Part shown: positions 8,267 to 14,729 of the stretch, piece after piece
How the letters are laid out: each line of letters starts with the position of its first letter
Numbering within the stretch: the first letter of the stretch is position 1
Origin: DATAVK01 sp036267755
Lineage (GTDB): Bacteria > Actinomycetota > Actinomycetes > JAFAQI01
DNA: 17,134 nt
Assembly: GCA_036267755.1 (NCBI GenBank)
Contig: DATAVK010000041.1
Span: 1-17,134 of the forward strand
Direction of reading: 5' to 3'
Translations under genes and position numbers: made by a program
The notes under the pieces: model-generated
Database searches by the model: none
What the model was told of the DNA's origin: nothing
The model's input: only the letters and a program-made list of their open reading frames with translations

Positions 8267-8931
8267 GAAGTGAGGCCTAACAACCAATCCGGATCGATGG
8301 AGCTCAGCGACGGGACGACGTACCGGCGCGGTCCGGCGTCGATCGGCGAGACCGACGGCACGGCGACGACGACGCATCCGGCCGCTTCCGCGGAGGTGAC
8401 GCCGGTGATGGCGTCCTCGAGAACCACGGTGCGCGCGGGGTCAGCCCCCAGCCGTCGGCAGGCGGTCAGGTAAGGCTCCGGGTCAGGCTTGCCGTGCGCC
8501 ACCTCGTCGCCTCCGACGGTGACGGCGAACCGGTCGCCACCCAACCCGACCAGCGCGGCGTCGATCAGGCTGCGGTACGACGAGGACACCAGCCCTACCG
8601 GCACATCCCGGTCACGCACTGCGTTCAACAGCTCAATCGCACCCTCGTGGAGCGGCAGCGCGGCCCTGAACCGACCGACCATCTCGTCGATCAGCTCGTC
8701 GCTGAGCTCGTCGACGGTGACCGACGTACCGGTCCGGTCGATGATGTAGCGGGCCGAGGCGGCCATCGTTCCGCCGAGGCAGGCCGCCTGGTCGGCACGT
8801 GTCCACTCGCCGCCGAGCCGCGCGACGACAGCGGTCTCGACCTCATACCAGACCGGCTCGGAGTCGATGAGCAGGCCGTCCATGTCGAACAACACCGCTG
8901 CCACAGTTGGAGATGGCGGCGTACCTGGCAC
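8263..8931 (-). CDS. HAD-superfamily phosphatase, beta-phosphoglucomutase-like subfamily
   Basis: This 222-aa HAD subfamily IA hydrolase has motif I VLFDMDGLLIDSEP (Asp16 nucleophile, Asp18 acid), a helical cap, motif II LVSSSYRS, motif III lysine in HGKPDPEPY, and motif IV VVLEDAITG. Such enzymes dephosphorylate sugar phosphates and similar metabolites; the substrate is not predictable. I chose GTG at 8931 because TAGACT (8939-8944) lies seven bases upstream and the product then begins nine residues before motif I. A GTG at 8988 would add 19 residues of no family similarity. It is the first gene of a two-gene unit with the prolyl oligopeptidase (ATGA overlap) and is divergent from uspA across 84 bases. 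Confidence 0.9.
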   Translation of the reverse strand: MPGTPPSPTVAAVLFDMDGLLIDSEPVWYEVETAVVARLGGEWTRADQAACLGGTMAASARYIIDRTGTSVTVDELSDELIDEMVGRFRAALPLHEGAIELLNAVRDRDVPVGLVSSSYRSLIDAALVGLGGDRFAVTVGGDEVAHGKPDPEPYLTACRRLGADPARTVVLEDAITGVTSAEAAGCVVVAVPSVSPIDAGPRRYVVPSLSSIDPDWLLGLTS

Positions 8932-8938
8932 TGGGCTC

Positions 8939-8944
8939 AGTCTA
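8939..8944 (-). promoter_or_regulatory. -10 hexamer TAGACT, leaderless type, HAD phosphatase
   Basis: TAGACT is followed by seven bases and then GTG at 8931. This would drive the HAD-prolyl oligopeptidase unit with no 5' leader. Confidence 0.55.
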
Positions 8945-8973
8945 CCGTCGCAGACGCCGCGCCCGGGCTCAGA

Positions 8974-9010
8974 TACGGTGCGGCACACCGCCCGAACTCG
9001 GCTTCAGGAG
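8974..9010 (+). promoter_or_regulatory. Probable uspA -10 and ribosome binding site
   Basis: TACGGT at 8974-8979 fits TANNNT and would start RNA near 8986, giving a leader of about 30 bases. AGGAG at 9006-9010 stands five bases before GTG 9016, a strong Shine-Dalgarno. A divergent hexamer for the HAD gene lies 30 bases away, so the two promoters share one short region. Confidence 0.45.
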
Positions 9011-9015
9011 TGTCC

Positions 9016-9480
9016 GTGAGCAGCAGCTATCGCACCGTCCTCGTCGGGACGGACGGGTCCGCCTCGTCGTTCCGTGCCGTGGAGCGCGCGGCGGAGCTCG
9101 CCGGAGCCACCGGCGCCGCGCTGGTGATCGCCTCGGCGTACCAACCGCTGTCCGCGCGCGAGCAGGAGCGTGCGGCCGGTCAGCTGCGCGAGGACGCCTA
9201 CAAGGTCATCGGCTCGCATCCGGCAGAAGACGCCCTGCGGGAGGCGTCCGAGCTCGCGACCCGCAGCGGCGCCGAGAAGGTCGACACGGTCGCGGAACAG
9301 GCCGATCCGGTGGATCTGCTGGTCCGGCTGATCGATGACCATGGCGTCGATCTGTGCGTGGTCGGGAACCGCGGTCTCAACAGCCTGGCCGGCCGGCTGC
9401 TCGGATCGGTGCCGGCGAACATCAGCCACCGTGCGTCCTGCGATGTGCTGATCGTCCACACCACCGGCCGCAAGCGCTGA
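9016..9480 (+). CDS. Universal stress protein, UspA family, ATP-binding type
   Basis: This is a single-domain Usp protein of 154 aa. It starts with YRTVLVGTDGSASS, has the strand ALVIASAY, and ends with the nucleotide-binding signature VVGNRG...GSVPANI, which keeps the G-2x-G-9x-G-S spacing of ATP-binding members, followed by CDVLIVHT. Proteins of this type act in the cytoplasm under stress or slow growth, probably as ATP-dependent regulators. The GTG at 9016 is preceded by AGGAG with a five-base gap; the GTG at 9010 lies on that site and is less likely. PAC2 follows 18 bases later but appears to have its own promoter. Confidence 0.93.
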   Translation: MSSSYRTVLVGTDGSASSFRAVERAAELAGATGAALVIASAYQPLSAREQERAAGQLREDAYKVIGSHPAEDALREASELATRSGAEKVDTVAEQADPVDLLVRLIDDHGVDLCVVGNRGLNSLAGRLLGSVPANISHRASCDVLIVHTTGRKR

Positions 9481-9486
9481 GCGACG

Positions 9487-9492
9487 TACGCT
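9487..9492 (+). promoter_or_regulatory. -10 hexamer TACGCT, leaderless type, PAC2 gene
   Basis: TACGCT is followed by GAGGCC (six bases) and GTG at 9499. The arrangement is almost the same as at the RecB-family gene (TAGCGT GAGGAC ATG). Confidence 0.6.
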
Positions 9493-9498
9493 GAGGCC

Positions 9499-10335
9499 GT
9501 GACCGGTCCCGGGAGTTCGACCGGCGCGCCGCGCCGGGTGATGATCGCGGCCTTCGAGGGCTGGAACGACGCTGCCGACGCCGCGACCGGGGCCGTGGAG
9601 CACCTCGAACGTGAGTGGTCGTCTCGGCCATTCGCCGCGATCGACCCCGAGGACTACTACGACTACCAGGTGAACCGGCCGACGGTGACCCTGACCGACG
9701 GCGTGACCCGGCGGATCGAGTGGCCGACGACCCGGCTGGGGCTTGCCACGGTCGGCGACCGGGAAGTGGTCCTGCTGCGCGGCCTCGAGCCGAACATGCG
9801 CTGGCGCGCGTTCTGTGAGGAGCTCACCGGCTTCGCGCAGGAGCTCGCGGTCGACAGCGTGGTCTGCCTGGCCGCGCTGCTGGCGGACGTTCCGCACACC
9901 CGGCCGATCGACGTCAACGGCACCGCGTCGGACGAGGCAACAGCTGCAGCGCTGGGCCTCGCGCGTTCCCGCTACGAAGGACCTACCGGTGTGGTCAGCG
10001 TCTTCCACCAGGCGATGGCCGAGATCGGCATCCGGTCGGTGACCTACTGGGCGAGCGTGCCTCACTATGTCGCCCAGCCGCCGTGCCCGAAAGCGACGTT
10101 GAGCCTGCTGCACCACGTCGAGGACGCCCTCGACCTCGCCATGCCGCTCGGTGACCTGCCGGAGCAGGCGGCGGCCTGGGAGCGCGGCGTCGACGAGCTG
10201 GCCCGCGAGGACACCGAGATCGCGGAGTACATCACCTCGCTCGAGCAGCGCGAGGACGAAACGGCGCTACCGGAGGCGAGCGGTGAGGCCATCGCGAAGG
10301 CCTTCGAGCGCTACCTGCGCCGCCGCGACAGCTAG
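9499..10335 (+). CDS. PAC2-family protein (proteasome assembly chaperone-like, Rv2125-type)
   Basis: This 278-aa protein belongs to the PAC2 family, which is named after a eukaryotic proteasome assembly chaperone; actinobacterial members such as M. tuberculosis Rv2125 have no settled role. Recognisable features are the N-terminal MIAAFEGWNDAADAATGAVEHL, DYQVNRPTV, VVLLRGLEPNMRWRAFCEEL, a VCLAALLADVPHTRP core strand, and a charged C-terminal helical region (WERGVDELAREDTEIAEYI) typical of the actinobacterial branch. There is no signal peptide, so it is probably cytoplasmic. GTG 9499 is set by the -10 hexamer six bases upstream. Its TAG stop overlaps the convergent mshC stop by four bases. A link to the proteasome is plausible by family and neighbourhood but unproven. 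Confidence 0.9.
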   Translation: MTGPGSSTGAPRRVMIAAFEGWNDAADAATGAVEHLEREWSSRPFAAIDPEDYYDYQVNRPTVTLTDGVTRRIEWPTTRLGLATVGDREVVLLRGLEPNMRWRAFCEELTGFAQELAVDSVVCLAALLADVPHTRPIDVNGTASDEATAAALGLARSRYEGPTGVVSVFHQAMAEIGIRSVTYWASVPHYVAQPPCPKATLSLLHHVEDALDLAMPLGDLPEQAAAWERGVDELAREDTEIAEYITSLEQREDETALPEASGEAIAKAFERYLRRRDS

Positions 10336-11552
10336 CGAACGCCGAGCAGGGCGTCGACTGCGGCGGCTGCGTCGCCCGGAGCTGCCGGGTCGTCGCCGTC
10401 CGCACCAACCCAGTCGTCGACCAGCGGCAGCGCCTGATGTGAGCTCAGGCCGTCACGGAGTACGGCGCGCAGCGCCGCGATGAGCCGTTCAGTCGGCGCT
10501 CCGCTCGCTCGCGCGAAGCCGGCGCGCCAGCGCCCAAGCCGCTCGGTCGCGACGGGGAGCTCGTCGTCATGCCACTCCCACGCGGGCGCCGGCGGGTGCG
10601 CCAGCAGCCCGAGTCGGATCGCCATCGGGTCGACGCCGTCGGCTCGCAGTTGTGAGACCAGCACCAGGTTGCCGCGAGACTTCGACATCTTCTCGCCGTG
10701 GTAGCCGACCATCGCCTGGTGGACGTAGCTGCGGGCGAACGGCCACTGCCCGGTGATCACGGACGCCTCGGCCGCGCCGAGCTCGTGGTGCGGGAAGACC
10801 AGGTCGTCCCCCCCGCCCTGCACGTCGATCGTCTCGCCGAGGTGGCGGAGCACGATGGCCGCGCACTCGACATGCCAGCCGGGTCGGCCAGGGCCGAGCT
10901 CGGAGTCCCACGACGGCTCGCCGGGCCTCGCCGCCTGCCACAGCAGGCAGTCGAGCGGGTCCTTCTTCCCCGGTCGGTCGGGATCGCCGCCGCGCTCGCC
11001 GGAGAGCCGGATCATGTCGCCGACCGGGAGGTGGCTGACCTCGCCGAAGTGTTCTGCCGAAGCAACGGAAAAGTAGACGTCGCCGTCCACGTCGTACGCC
11101 GCCCCCCGCTCGCGCAGCGCGACGATGGAACGGACGATGTCGGGGATGGCTTCGACGGCTCCGACGTACTCCTCGGGTGGGATGACCCGCAACGCAGTCA
11201 TGTCCTCGCGGAACAACTGGGTCTCGCGTTCGGCGAGCGCCTCCCAGTCCTCACCGGTCTGCTTCGCGCGTTCGAGCAACGGGTCGTCGACGTCCGTGAC
11301 GTTCTGCACGTAGCGGACCCGCTTGCCGGCGTCGCGCGCCGTTCGTTGCAGCTGGTCGAACAGCAGGTACGTCGCGGCGTGACCCAGGTGGGTCGCGTCG
11401 TACGGCGTGATGCCGCAGACGTACATGCTGATCTCGTCGGTGTCGGCGCCGATCTCGATCAGGCCGCCGGTCGAGGAGTCAGGGACCCACAACGTGGTGT
11501 GGGAGCCGTCGCGCGGCAACGCCGGGACGTCGGGGGCAGGCCAGGCACGCAC
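10332..11552 (-). CDS. mshC: L-cysteine:1D-myo-inosityl 2-amino-2-deoxy-alpha-D-glucopyranoside ligase MshC
   Basis: MshC makes the ATP-dependent amide bond between cysteine and GlcN-Ins, the fourth step of mycothiol synthesis in the cytoplasm. It is a cysteinyl-tRNA synthetase paralogue without the anticodon domain. The 406-aa product shows MYVCGITPYDATHLGHA (zinc ligand Cys46; HIGH-type motif HLGHA 55-59), VQNVTDVDDP, GRPGWHVEC (Cys230), QGGGDDLVFPHHE (His255) and KMSKS at 288-292. It ends DALLGVR, like mycobacterial MshC. Start: tandem GTGs at 11555 and 11552. The second is preferred because TACCCT lies six bases upstream and because MRAWPAPDVPALP aligns with MQSWYCPPVPVLP of M. tuberculosis MshC. 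The organism is thus a likely mycothiol producer. The gene lies 31 bases downstream of the SCO1664-like gene but has its own promoter. Confidence 0.96.
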   Translation of the reverse strand: MRAWPAPDVPALPRDGSHTTLWVPDSSTGGLIEIGADTDEISMYVCGITPYDATHLGHAATYLLFDQLQRTARDAGKRVRYVQNVTDVDDPLLERAKQTGEDWEALAERETQLFREDMTALRVIPPEEYVGAVEAIPDIVRSIVALRERGAAYDVDGDVYFSVASAEHFGEVSHLPVGDMIRLSGERGGDPDRPGKKDPLDCLLWQAARPGEPSWDSELGPGRPGWHVECAAIVLRHLGETIDVQGGGDDLVFPHHELGAAEASVITGQWPFARSYVHQAMVGYHGEKMSKSRGNLVLVSQLRADGVDPMAIRLGLLAHPPAPAWEWHDDELPVATERLGRWRAGFARASGAPTERLIAALRAVLRDGLSSHQALPLVDDWVGADGDDPAAPGDAAAAVDALLGVR

Positions 11553-11558
11553 CACTTG

Positions 11559-11564
11559 AGGGTA
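11559..11564 (-). promoter_or_regulatory. -10 hexamer TACCCT, leaderless type, mshC
   Basis: TACCCT is followed by CAAGTG (six bases) and GTG at 11552. The expected RNA start falls on the second of two tandem GTG codons, which agrees with the alignment of the protein N-terminus to known MshC. Confidence 0.65.
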
Positions 11565-11583
11565 GTGGGCCGACGTGGAGCGG

Positions 11584-12315
11584 TTAGAACGGCGGCCAGG
11601 GGACGGCAGGCCAGTCTTCCGACGGCATCGGGTGACAGCCGGTGCGCAGCAACCGGTCGACCCGGAACGCGGTGGCCAGCACCTCGCGGCGGGTGAGGTG
11701 AGCGGCCAAGGCGGCGTCCAACGGACCTTCGAGCTGGGCGCGCAGGTCGGACAGCACCTCGATCGCCTCGTCGGTCAGCGGATCGCCTCGCCACCCCCAG
11801 AGCAGCGTCCGCAGCTTGTCCTCGGTCGAGAAGCAGACGCCGTGGTCGACGCCGTACACGTGGCCGCCAGGGATCGGGAGCAGGTGACCGCCCTTGCGGT
11901 CGGCGTTGTTGATGACCGCGTCGAAGACCGCCATCCGCCGCAGCGGCTCGATCTCGCTGCGGGCGAGTACACCAAGATCGACGGATTCATCGACGTCGAT
12001 CCACAGCTGACACATCCCCGGGCCGAACGGGCCGTCGCGCATCACCGTCGGCGGCACGATGTCCCAGCCGGTCGCGACCGAGACCAGGTACGCCGAGAGC
12101 TCGCGGCCGGCGAGGGTGCCGTCGGGGAAGTCCCACAGCGGGCGCTCCCCCGCGATCGGCTTGTAGACGCAGACCCCGGTCACCCCGTCGAGGGTGGTCG
12201 TGCAGTAGAGCGTCGCGTTCGAGGCGTCGACGAGCCGCCCCTCGACCTGGAGGTCCCCGTCCCGCAGCAGCCGCAACGCGTCCTCCGGCGCGAGGCTGAA
12301 GGCGGGCTCGCTCAT
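11584..12315 (-). CDS. SCO1664-family protein, PI3/4-kinase-like fold
   Basis: This 243-aa protein of an actinobacterial family (SCO1664 in Streptomyces, Rv2133c-like) shows partial similarity to phosphatidylinositol 3/4-kinases. Kinase-like elements are VCVYKPIAGERPLWDFP (possible ATP-contact lysine), NNADRKGGHLLPI resembling a catalytic loop with Asn and Asp, and YGVDHGVCFS in the position of the metal-binding Asp motif. No substrate is known. ATG 12315 starts the conserved SLAPEDALRLLRDGDLQVEGR region. A TATGAC hexamer (12325-12330) lies nine bases upstream and GGAG two bases upstream; neither is an ideal signal. It sits between DUF3090 and mshC, the same order as in mycobacteria, which suggests a shared but unassigned job. 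Confidence 0.87.
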   Translation of the reverse strand: MSEPAFSLAPEDALRLLRDGDLQVEGRLVDASNATLYCTTTLDGVTGVCVYKPIAGERPLWDFPDGTLAGRELSAYLVSVATGWDIVPPTVMRDGPFGPGMCQLWIDVDESVDLGVLARSEIEPLRRMAVFDAVINNADRKGGHLLPIPGGHVYGVDHGVCFSTEDKLRTLLWGWRGDPLTDEAIEVLSDLRAQLEGPLDAALAAHLTRREVLATAFRVDRLLRTGCHPMPSEDWPAVPWPPF

Positions 12316-12348
12316 GGCTCCAGTGTCATACGGGCCCGGAGCGGCGGG

Positions 12349-12912
12349 TCACTCGGCGTGGAGGTGACCGTTCTGGCGCGGGCACACGTGCCCGGCGGGA
12401 TCCAGCGGGTTGCCGCACAGCGGGCAGGGTGGCCGGCCGGCCGCGACGACGCGAAGCGCCCGCTTGACGAACGCCCGGGCGACTGCCGGGCTGAGCCGGA
12501 CCCGCAACATGTCGGCGTCGGTGTCGATGTCGGACGGTCCGCCCTCGACCTCGTCGGTGTCGACAGCGGACTGCGCCTCGATGATCACCAGGTCCTCGTC
12601 GTCGTCCCAGGCCAGCGCGAGCGTCCCCACCCGGAACTGCTCTTCGATCGGCGCGTCGAGCGGCGCCACGTCCTCCAGCTGGGGCGGCGCGGTGACCGGC
12701 ACCGTGGACTCTGCGCCCTGCCGGCGGCGTACCTCGCTCAGCAGCCCGTCGAGGCGTTCGGCCAGCGCGGAGACCTGCATCTTCTCCAACGCGACCGACA
12801 CGGTCTGGCCGCCGCCGGAGGCCTGTAGATAGAAGGTGCGCTCACCCGGTTGCCCGACCGTGCCGGCGACAAAGCGCTCTGGCGGGTCGAAGGTGAACTC
12901 CTGACCGGACAT
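12349..12912 (-). CDS. DUF3090 family protein with C-terminal zinc-ribbon-like motif
   Basis: This 187-aa actinobacterial protein of unknown function (DUF3090, Rv2134c-like) begins FTFDPPERFVAGTVGQPGERTFYLQA, the family hallmark. The middle is acidic (WDDDEDLVII, DTDEVEGG). The C-terminus has a probable zinc site: Cys163 and Cys166 in CPLCGNPLD, then Cys177 and His183 in CPRQNGH. ATG 12912 is chosen because the family N-terminus begins there and TAGGGT lies seven bases upstream; a longer reading from 12981 overlaps the phosphatase gene and adds a low-complexity alanine stretch. It is 25 bases downstream of the histidine phosphatase gene and 33 bases upstream of the SCO1664-like gene. Confidence 0.9.
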   Translation of the reverse strand: MSGQEFTFDPPERFVAGTVGQPGERTFYLQASGGGQTVSVALEKMQVSALAERLDGLLSEVRRRQGAESTVPVTAPPQLEDVAPLDAPIEEQFRVGTLALAWDDDEDLVIIEAQSAVDTDEVEGGPSDIDTDADMLRVRLSPAVARAFVKRALRVVAAGRPPCPLCGNPLDPAGHVCPRQNGHLHAE

Positions 12913-12919
12913 ACCGACC

Positions 12920-12925
12920 ACCCTA
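12920..12925 (-). promoter_or_regulatory. -10 hexamer TAGGGT, leaderless type, DUF3090 gene
   Basis: TAGGGT is followed by seven bases and then ATG at 12912. It lies in the 25-base gap after the phosphatase stop, so any -35 would be inside that gene. Confidence 0.6.
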
Positions 12926-12937
12926 GGGTGACCGTGA

Positions 12938-13627
12938 TCAGGAGCTGCCGCTGCCGCCGCCGACCACGGCGTCCGACGCACTCTTGCGGCTGCGGGCGCG
13001 CTTCTTGGGCGGCATCAGGTCGGCCACGGCTCCGCCCCGGTCGTTGGTGCGCAGGACGAACGGCCGCAGATCGGTGTAGCGGACGACCGATACCGACGCC
13101 GGGTCGACCATGATCCGCTGGAACCCGTCGAGGTGCATGCCGAGCGCATCGGCGAGGATCGCCTTGATCACGTCGGCGTGGCTGACCGCGATCCAGGTGG
13201 CATCCGGTCCGAGCTTCGCGTTGTGCTCGCGCACCGCGTCGACCGCACGGAGCTGGGTGTCGCGCAGCGCCTCGCCACCCGGGAAGGTCACGGCGCTGGG
13301 GTGCGACTGCACCACTTTCCACAGCGGGTCCTTGGCGAGCGCCTTCAGCTCCTTGCCGGTCCAGTCGCCGTACCGGGCCTCCCCGAGCCGATCGTCGGTC
13401 TCGACGGTGAGGTCGCGGCCCGCGGCGAGTGCTGCAGCGGTCTGCAGGCAGCGGTCGAGTGGGCTGGAGACGATGGCGGCGACGGGTACGCCGGACAACC
13501 GCTCCCCCAGCACCCGAGCCTGCTCGACGCCCGCCTCGGCGAGCCCGACGCCAGGCGTCCAGCCCGCCAGCACGCCACCCTGGTTCGCGGCAGTCACGCC
13601 GTGCCGGACCAGCAACACCGTTGTCAT
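12938..13627 (-). CDS. Histidine phosphatase (phosphoglycerate mutase-like), MSMEG_4193 family
   Basis: This 229-aa histidine phosphatase-superfamily enzyme belongs to the actinobacterial MSMEG_4193 / Rv2135c group. Catalytic elements are RHG at 8-10 (phosphorylated His9), the conserved arginine in IVSSPLDRCLQTA, the acid in LGEARYGDWTGKEL, and the second histidine in AVSHADVIKAIL. The C-terminal 30 residues are basic and low in complexity (PPKKRARSRKS). It is probably a phosphatase rather than a mutase, with unknown substrate. ATG 13627 is the start: it lies four bases after the LLM oxidoreductase stop and directly before the conserved TTVLLVRHG, so it is co-transcribed and coupled with that gene. 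An in-frame ATG at 13696 lies inside the upstream gene and is rejected. Confidence 0.93.
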   Translation of the reverse strand: MTTVLLVRHGVTAANQGGVLAGWTPGVGLAEAGVEQARVLGERLSGVPVAAIVSSPLDRCLQTAAALAAGRDLTVETDDRLGEARYGDWTGKELKALAKDPLWKVVQSHPSAVTFPGGEALRDTQLRAVDAVREHNAKLGPDATWIAVSHADVIKAILADALGMHLDGFQRIMVDPASVSVVRYTDLRPFVLRTNDRGGAVADLMPPKKRARSRKSASDAVVGGGSGSS

Positions 13628-13631
13628 CTCG

Positions 13632-14681
13632 TCAGGAGCCGGTGCCGGAGGCGTCGAGGGCTTCCGCGGCCGTGCGCAGCGTGGCGATCCGCTCATCCTG
13701 GGTGCCGGCGAAGCAGCTCACGTTGAGTGTCGTGACCCCGGCCTCGGCGTACCCCTGCATCTTGTCGGCCATCCGCTCCACCGAGCCCAGCAGCGAGGTC
13801 CGGTCGATGAAATCGGCTGGCACGGCAGCCGCGGCCTCGTCGTACTTGCGGTCCAGGTAGAGGTTCTGAATCTCCTCCGCCTCGGCCTCGTAGCCCATCC
13901 GAGCGGCGAGCCGGTTGTAGAAGTTCTGCTCGCGGGAGCCCATCCCACCGATGTAGAGCGCCGCGTATGCCCGGACCGGTCCGGCGGCTGCCTCGAGGTC
14001 GTCACCCAGGACGACAGGCACCGTCGGTACGACGTCGAACGGCACGCCAACCCGCCCGGCGGCCTTCATCCCGGTCTCGATCGAGGCGTGCTGGTCCGCC
14101 GCGAACGCCGGGTCGTAGAAGATCGCCAGCCAGCCGTCGCACTTCTGCCCGGCCAGCTCAAGGTTCTTCGGACCGATCGCGGCCAGGTAGATCGGCATGT
14201 ACTCGCGGACCGGGTGGATGATCATCTTCAGCGGCTTGCCGGGGCCGTCGGGCAGCGGCAGCGTGAAGTGCTCACCCTGGTAGCTGACGCGTTCCCGAGC
14301 GAACGCCATCCGGATGATGTCGATGTACTCGCTCGTCCGCCCGATCGGCTTGTCGAACCGGGTGCCGTGCCAGCCTTCCGAGACCTGCGGGCCGGACACG
14401 CCGAGCCCGAGCCGGAACCGACCGCCCGACAGCGTGTCGATCGTCGCGGCCGTCATCGCCGTCATGGCCGGGCTGCGGGCCGGGATCTGGAAGATCGCGC
14501 TGCCCACGTCGATCGTCGTGGTCTTGGCGGCCAGCCAGGTGAGCACGGTGGCCGCGTCGTTGCCGTACGCCTCGGCCGCCCAGACGATGTCGTAGCCCAG
14601 CCGCTCGGCCTCCTGCACCAGGGCGACGTTGTCGCTGTCGCTGGCGAGTCCCCAGTAGCCGAGGTTCAGTCCGAGTTTCAT
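13632..14681 (-). CDS. LLM-class F420-dependent oxidoreductase (Rv3520c-like)
   Basis: This 349-aa luciferase-like monooxygenase-family protein resembles the F420-dependent Rv3520c group. It starts MKLGLNLGYWG, has the TIM-barrel segments LGYDIVWAAEAYGNDAAT, VGSAIFQIPARSPAMTAMTA, LSGGRFRLGLGVSGPQVSEGWHG, and MPIYLAAIGPKNLELAGQKCDGWL. These fit coenzyme F420 use, but FMN cannot be excluded from the sequence. The substrate is unknown. ATG 14681 is preferred over ATG 14714 because it begins the conserved barrel strand and has TACCCT six bases upstream. It is first in a unit with the histidine phosphatase (four bases between) and divergent from the aldo-keto reductase with 48 bases between starts. 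Confidence 0.92.
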   Translation of the reverse strand: MKLGLNLGYWGLASDSDNVALVQEAERLGYDIVWAAEAYGNDAATVLTWLAAKTTTIDVGSAIFQIPARSPAMTAMTAATIDTLSGGRFRLGLGVSGPQVSEGWHGTRFDKPIGRTSEYIDIIRMAFARERVSYQGEHFTLPLPDGPGKPLKMIIHPVREYMPIYLAAIGPKNLELAGQKCDGWLAIFYDPAFAADQHASIETGMKAAGRVGVPFDVVPTVPVVLGDDLEAAAGPVRAYAALYIGGMGSREQNFYNRLAARMGYEAEAEEIQNLYLDRKYDEAAAAVPADFIDRTSLLGSVERMADKMQGYAEAGVTTLNVSCFAGTQDERIATLRTAAEALDASGTGS

Positions 14682-14687
14682 TCGGTG

Positions 14688-14693
14688 AGGGTA
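14688..14693 (-). promoter_or_regulatory. -10 hexamer TACCCT, leaderless type, LLM oxidoreductase
   Basis: TACCCT is followed by CACCGA (six bases) and ATG at 14681. It is one half of a compact divergent promoter pair. Confidence 0.6.
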
Positions 14694-14717
14694 CCGAGGG
14701 TCGGCGGACGGCACGGA

Positions 14718-14723
14718 TAGCCT
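14718..14723 (+). promoter_or_regulatory. -10 hexamer TAGCCT, leaderless type, aldo-keto reductase
   Basis: TAGCCT is followed by CCGGGC (six bases) and ATG at 14730. The opposing hexamer of the LLM gene is only 24 bases away, so the two -35 regions must overlap. Confidence 0.6.
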
Positions 14724-14729
14724 CCGGGC

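Noticed and set aside
7118..8473. Plus-strand open frame of 451 codons
   Set aside because: It is antisense to the prolyl oligopeptidase and HAD genes, which have complete catalytic motifs; the long frame is a product of high GC.
9004..10116. Minus-strand open frame of 370 codons
   Set aside because: It is antisense to uspA and the PAC2 gene, both of which have clear family motifs and start signals.
11575..12828. Plus-strand open frame of 417 codons
   Set aside because: It spans three minus-strand features with conserved motifs and shows no domain of its own.
13110..14720. Plus-strand open frame of 536 codons
   Set aside because: It is antisense to the histidine phosphatase and LLM genes and encodes arginine/proline-rich sequence with no recognisable domain.
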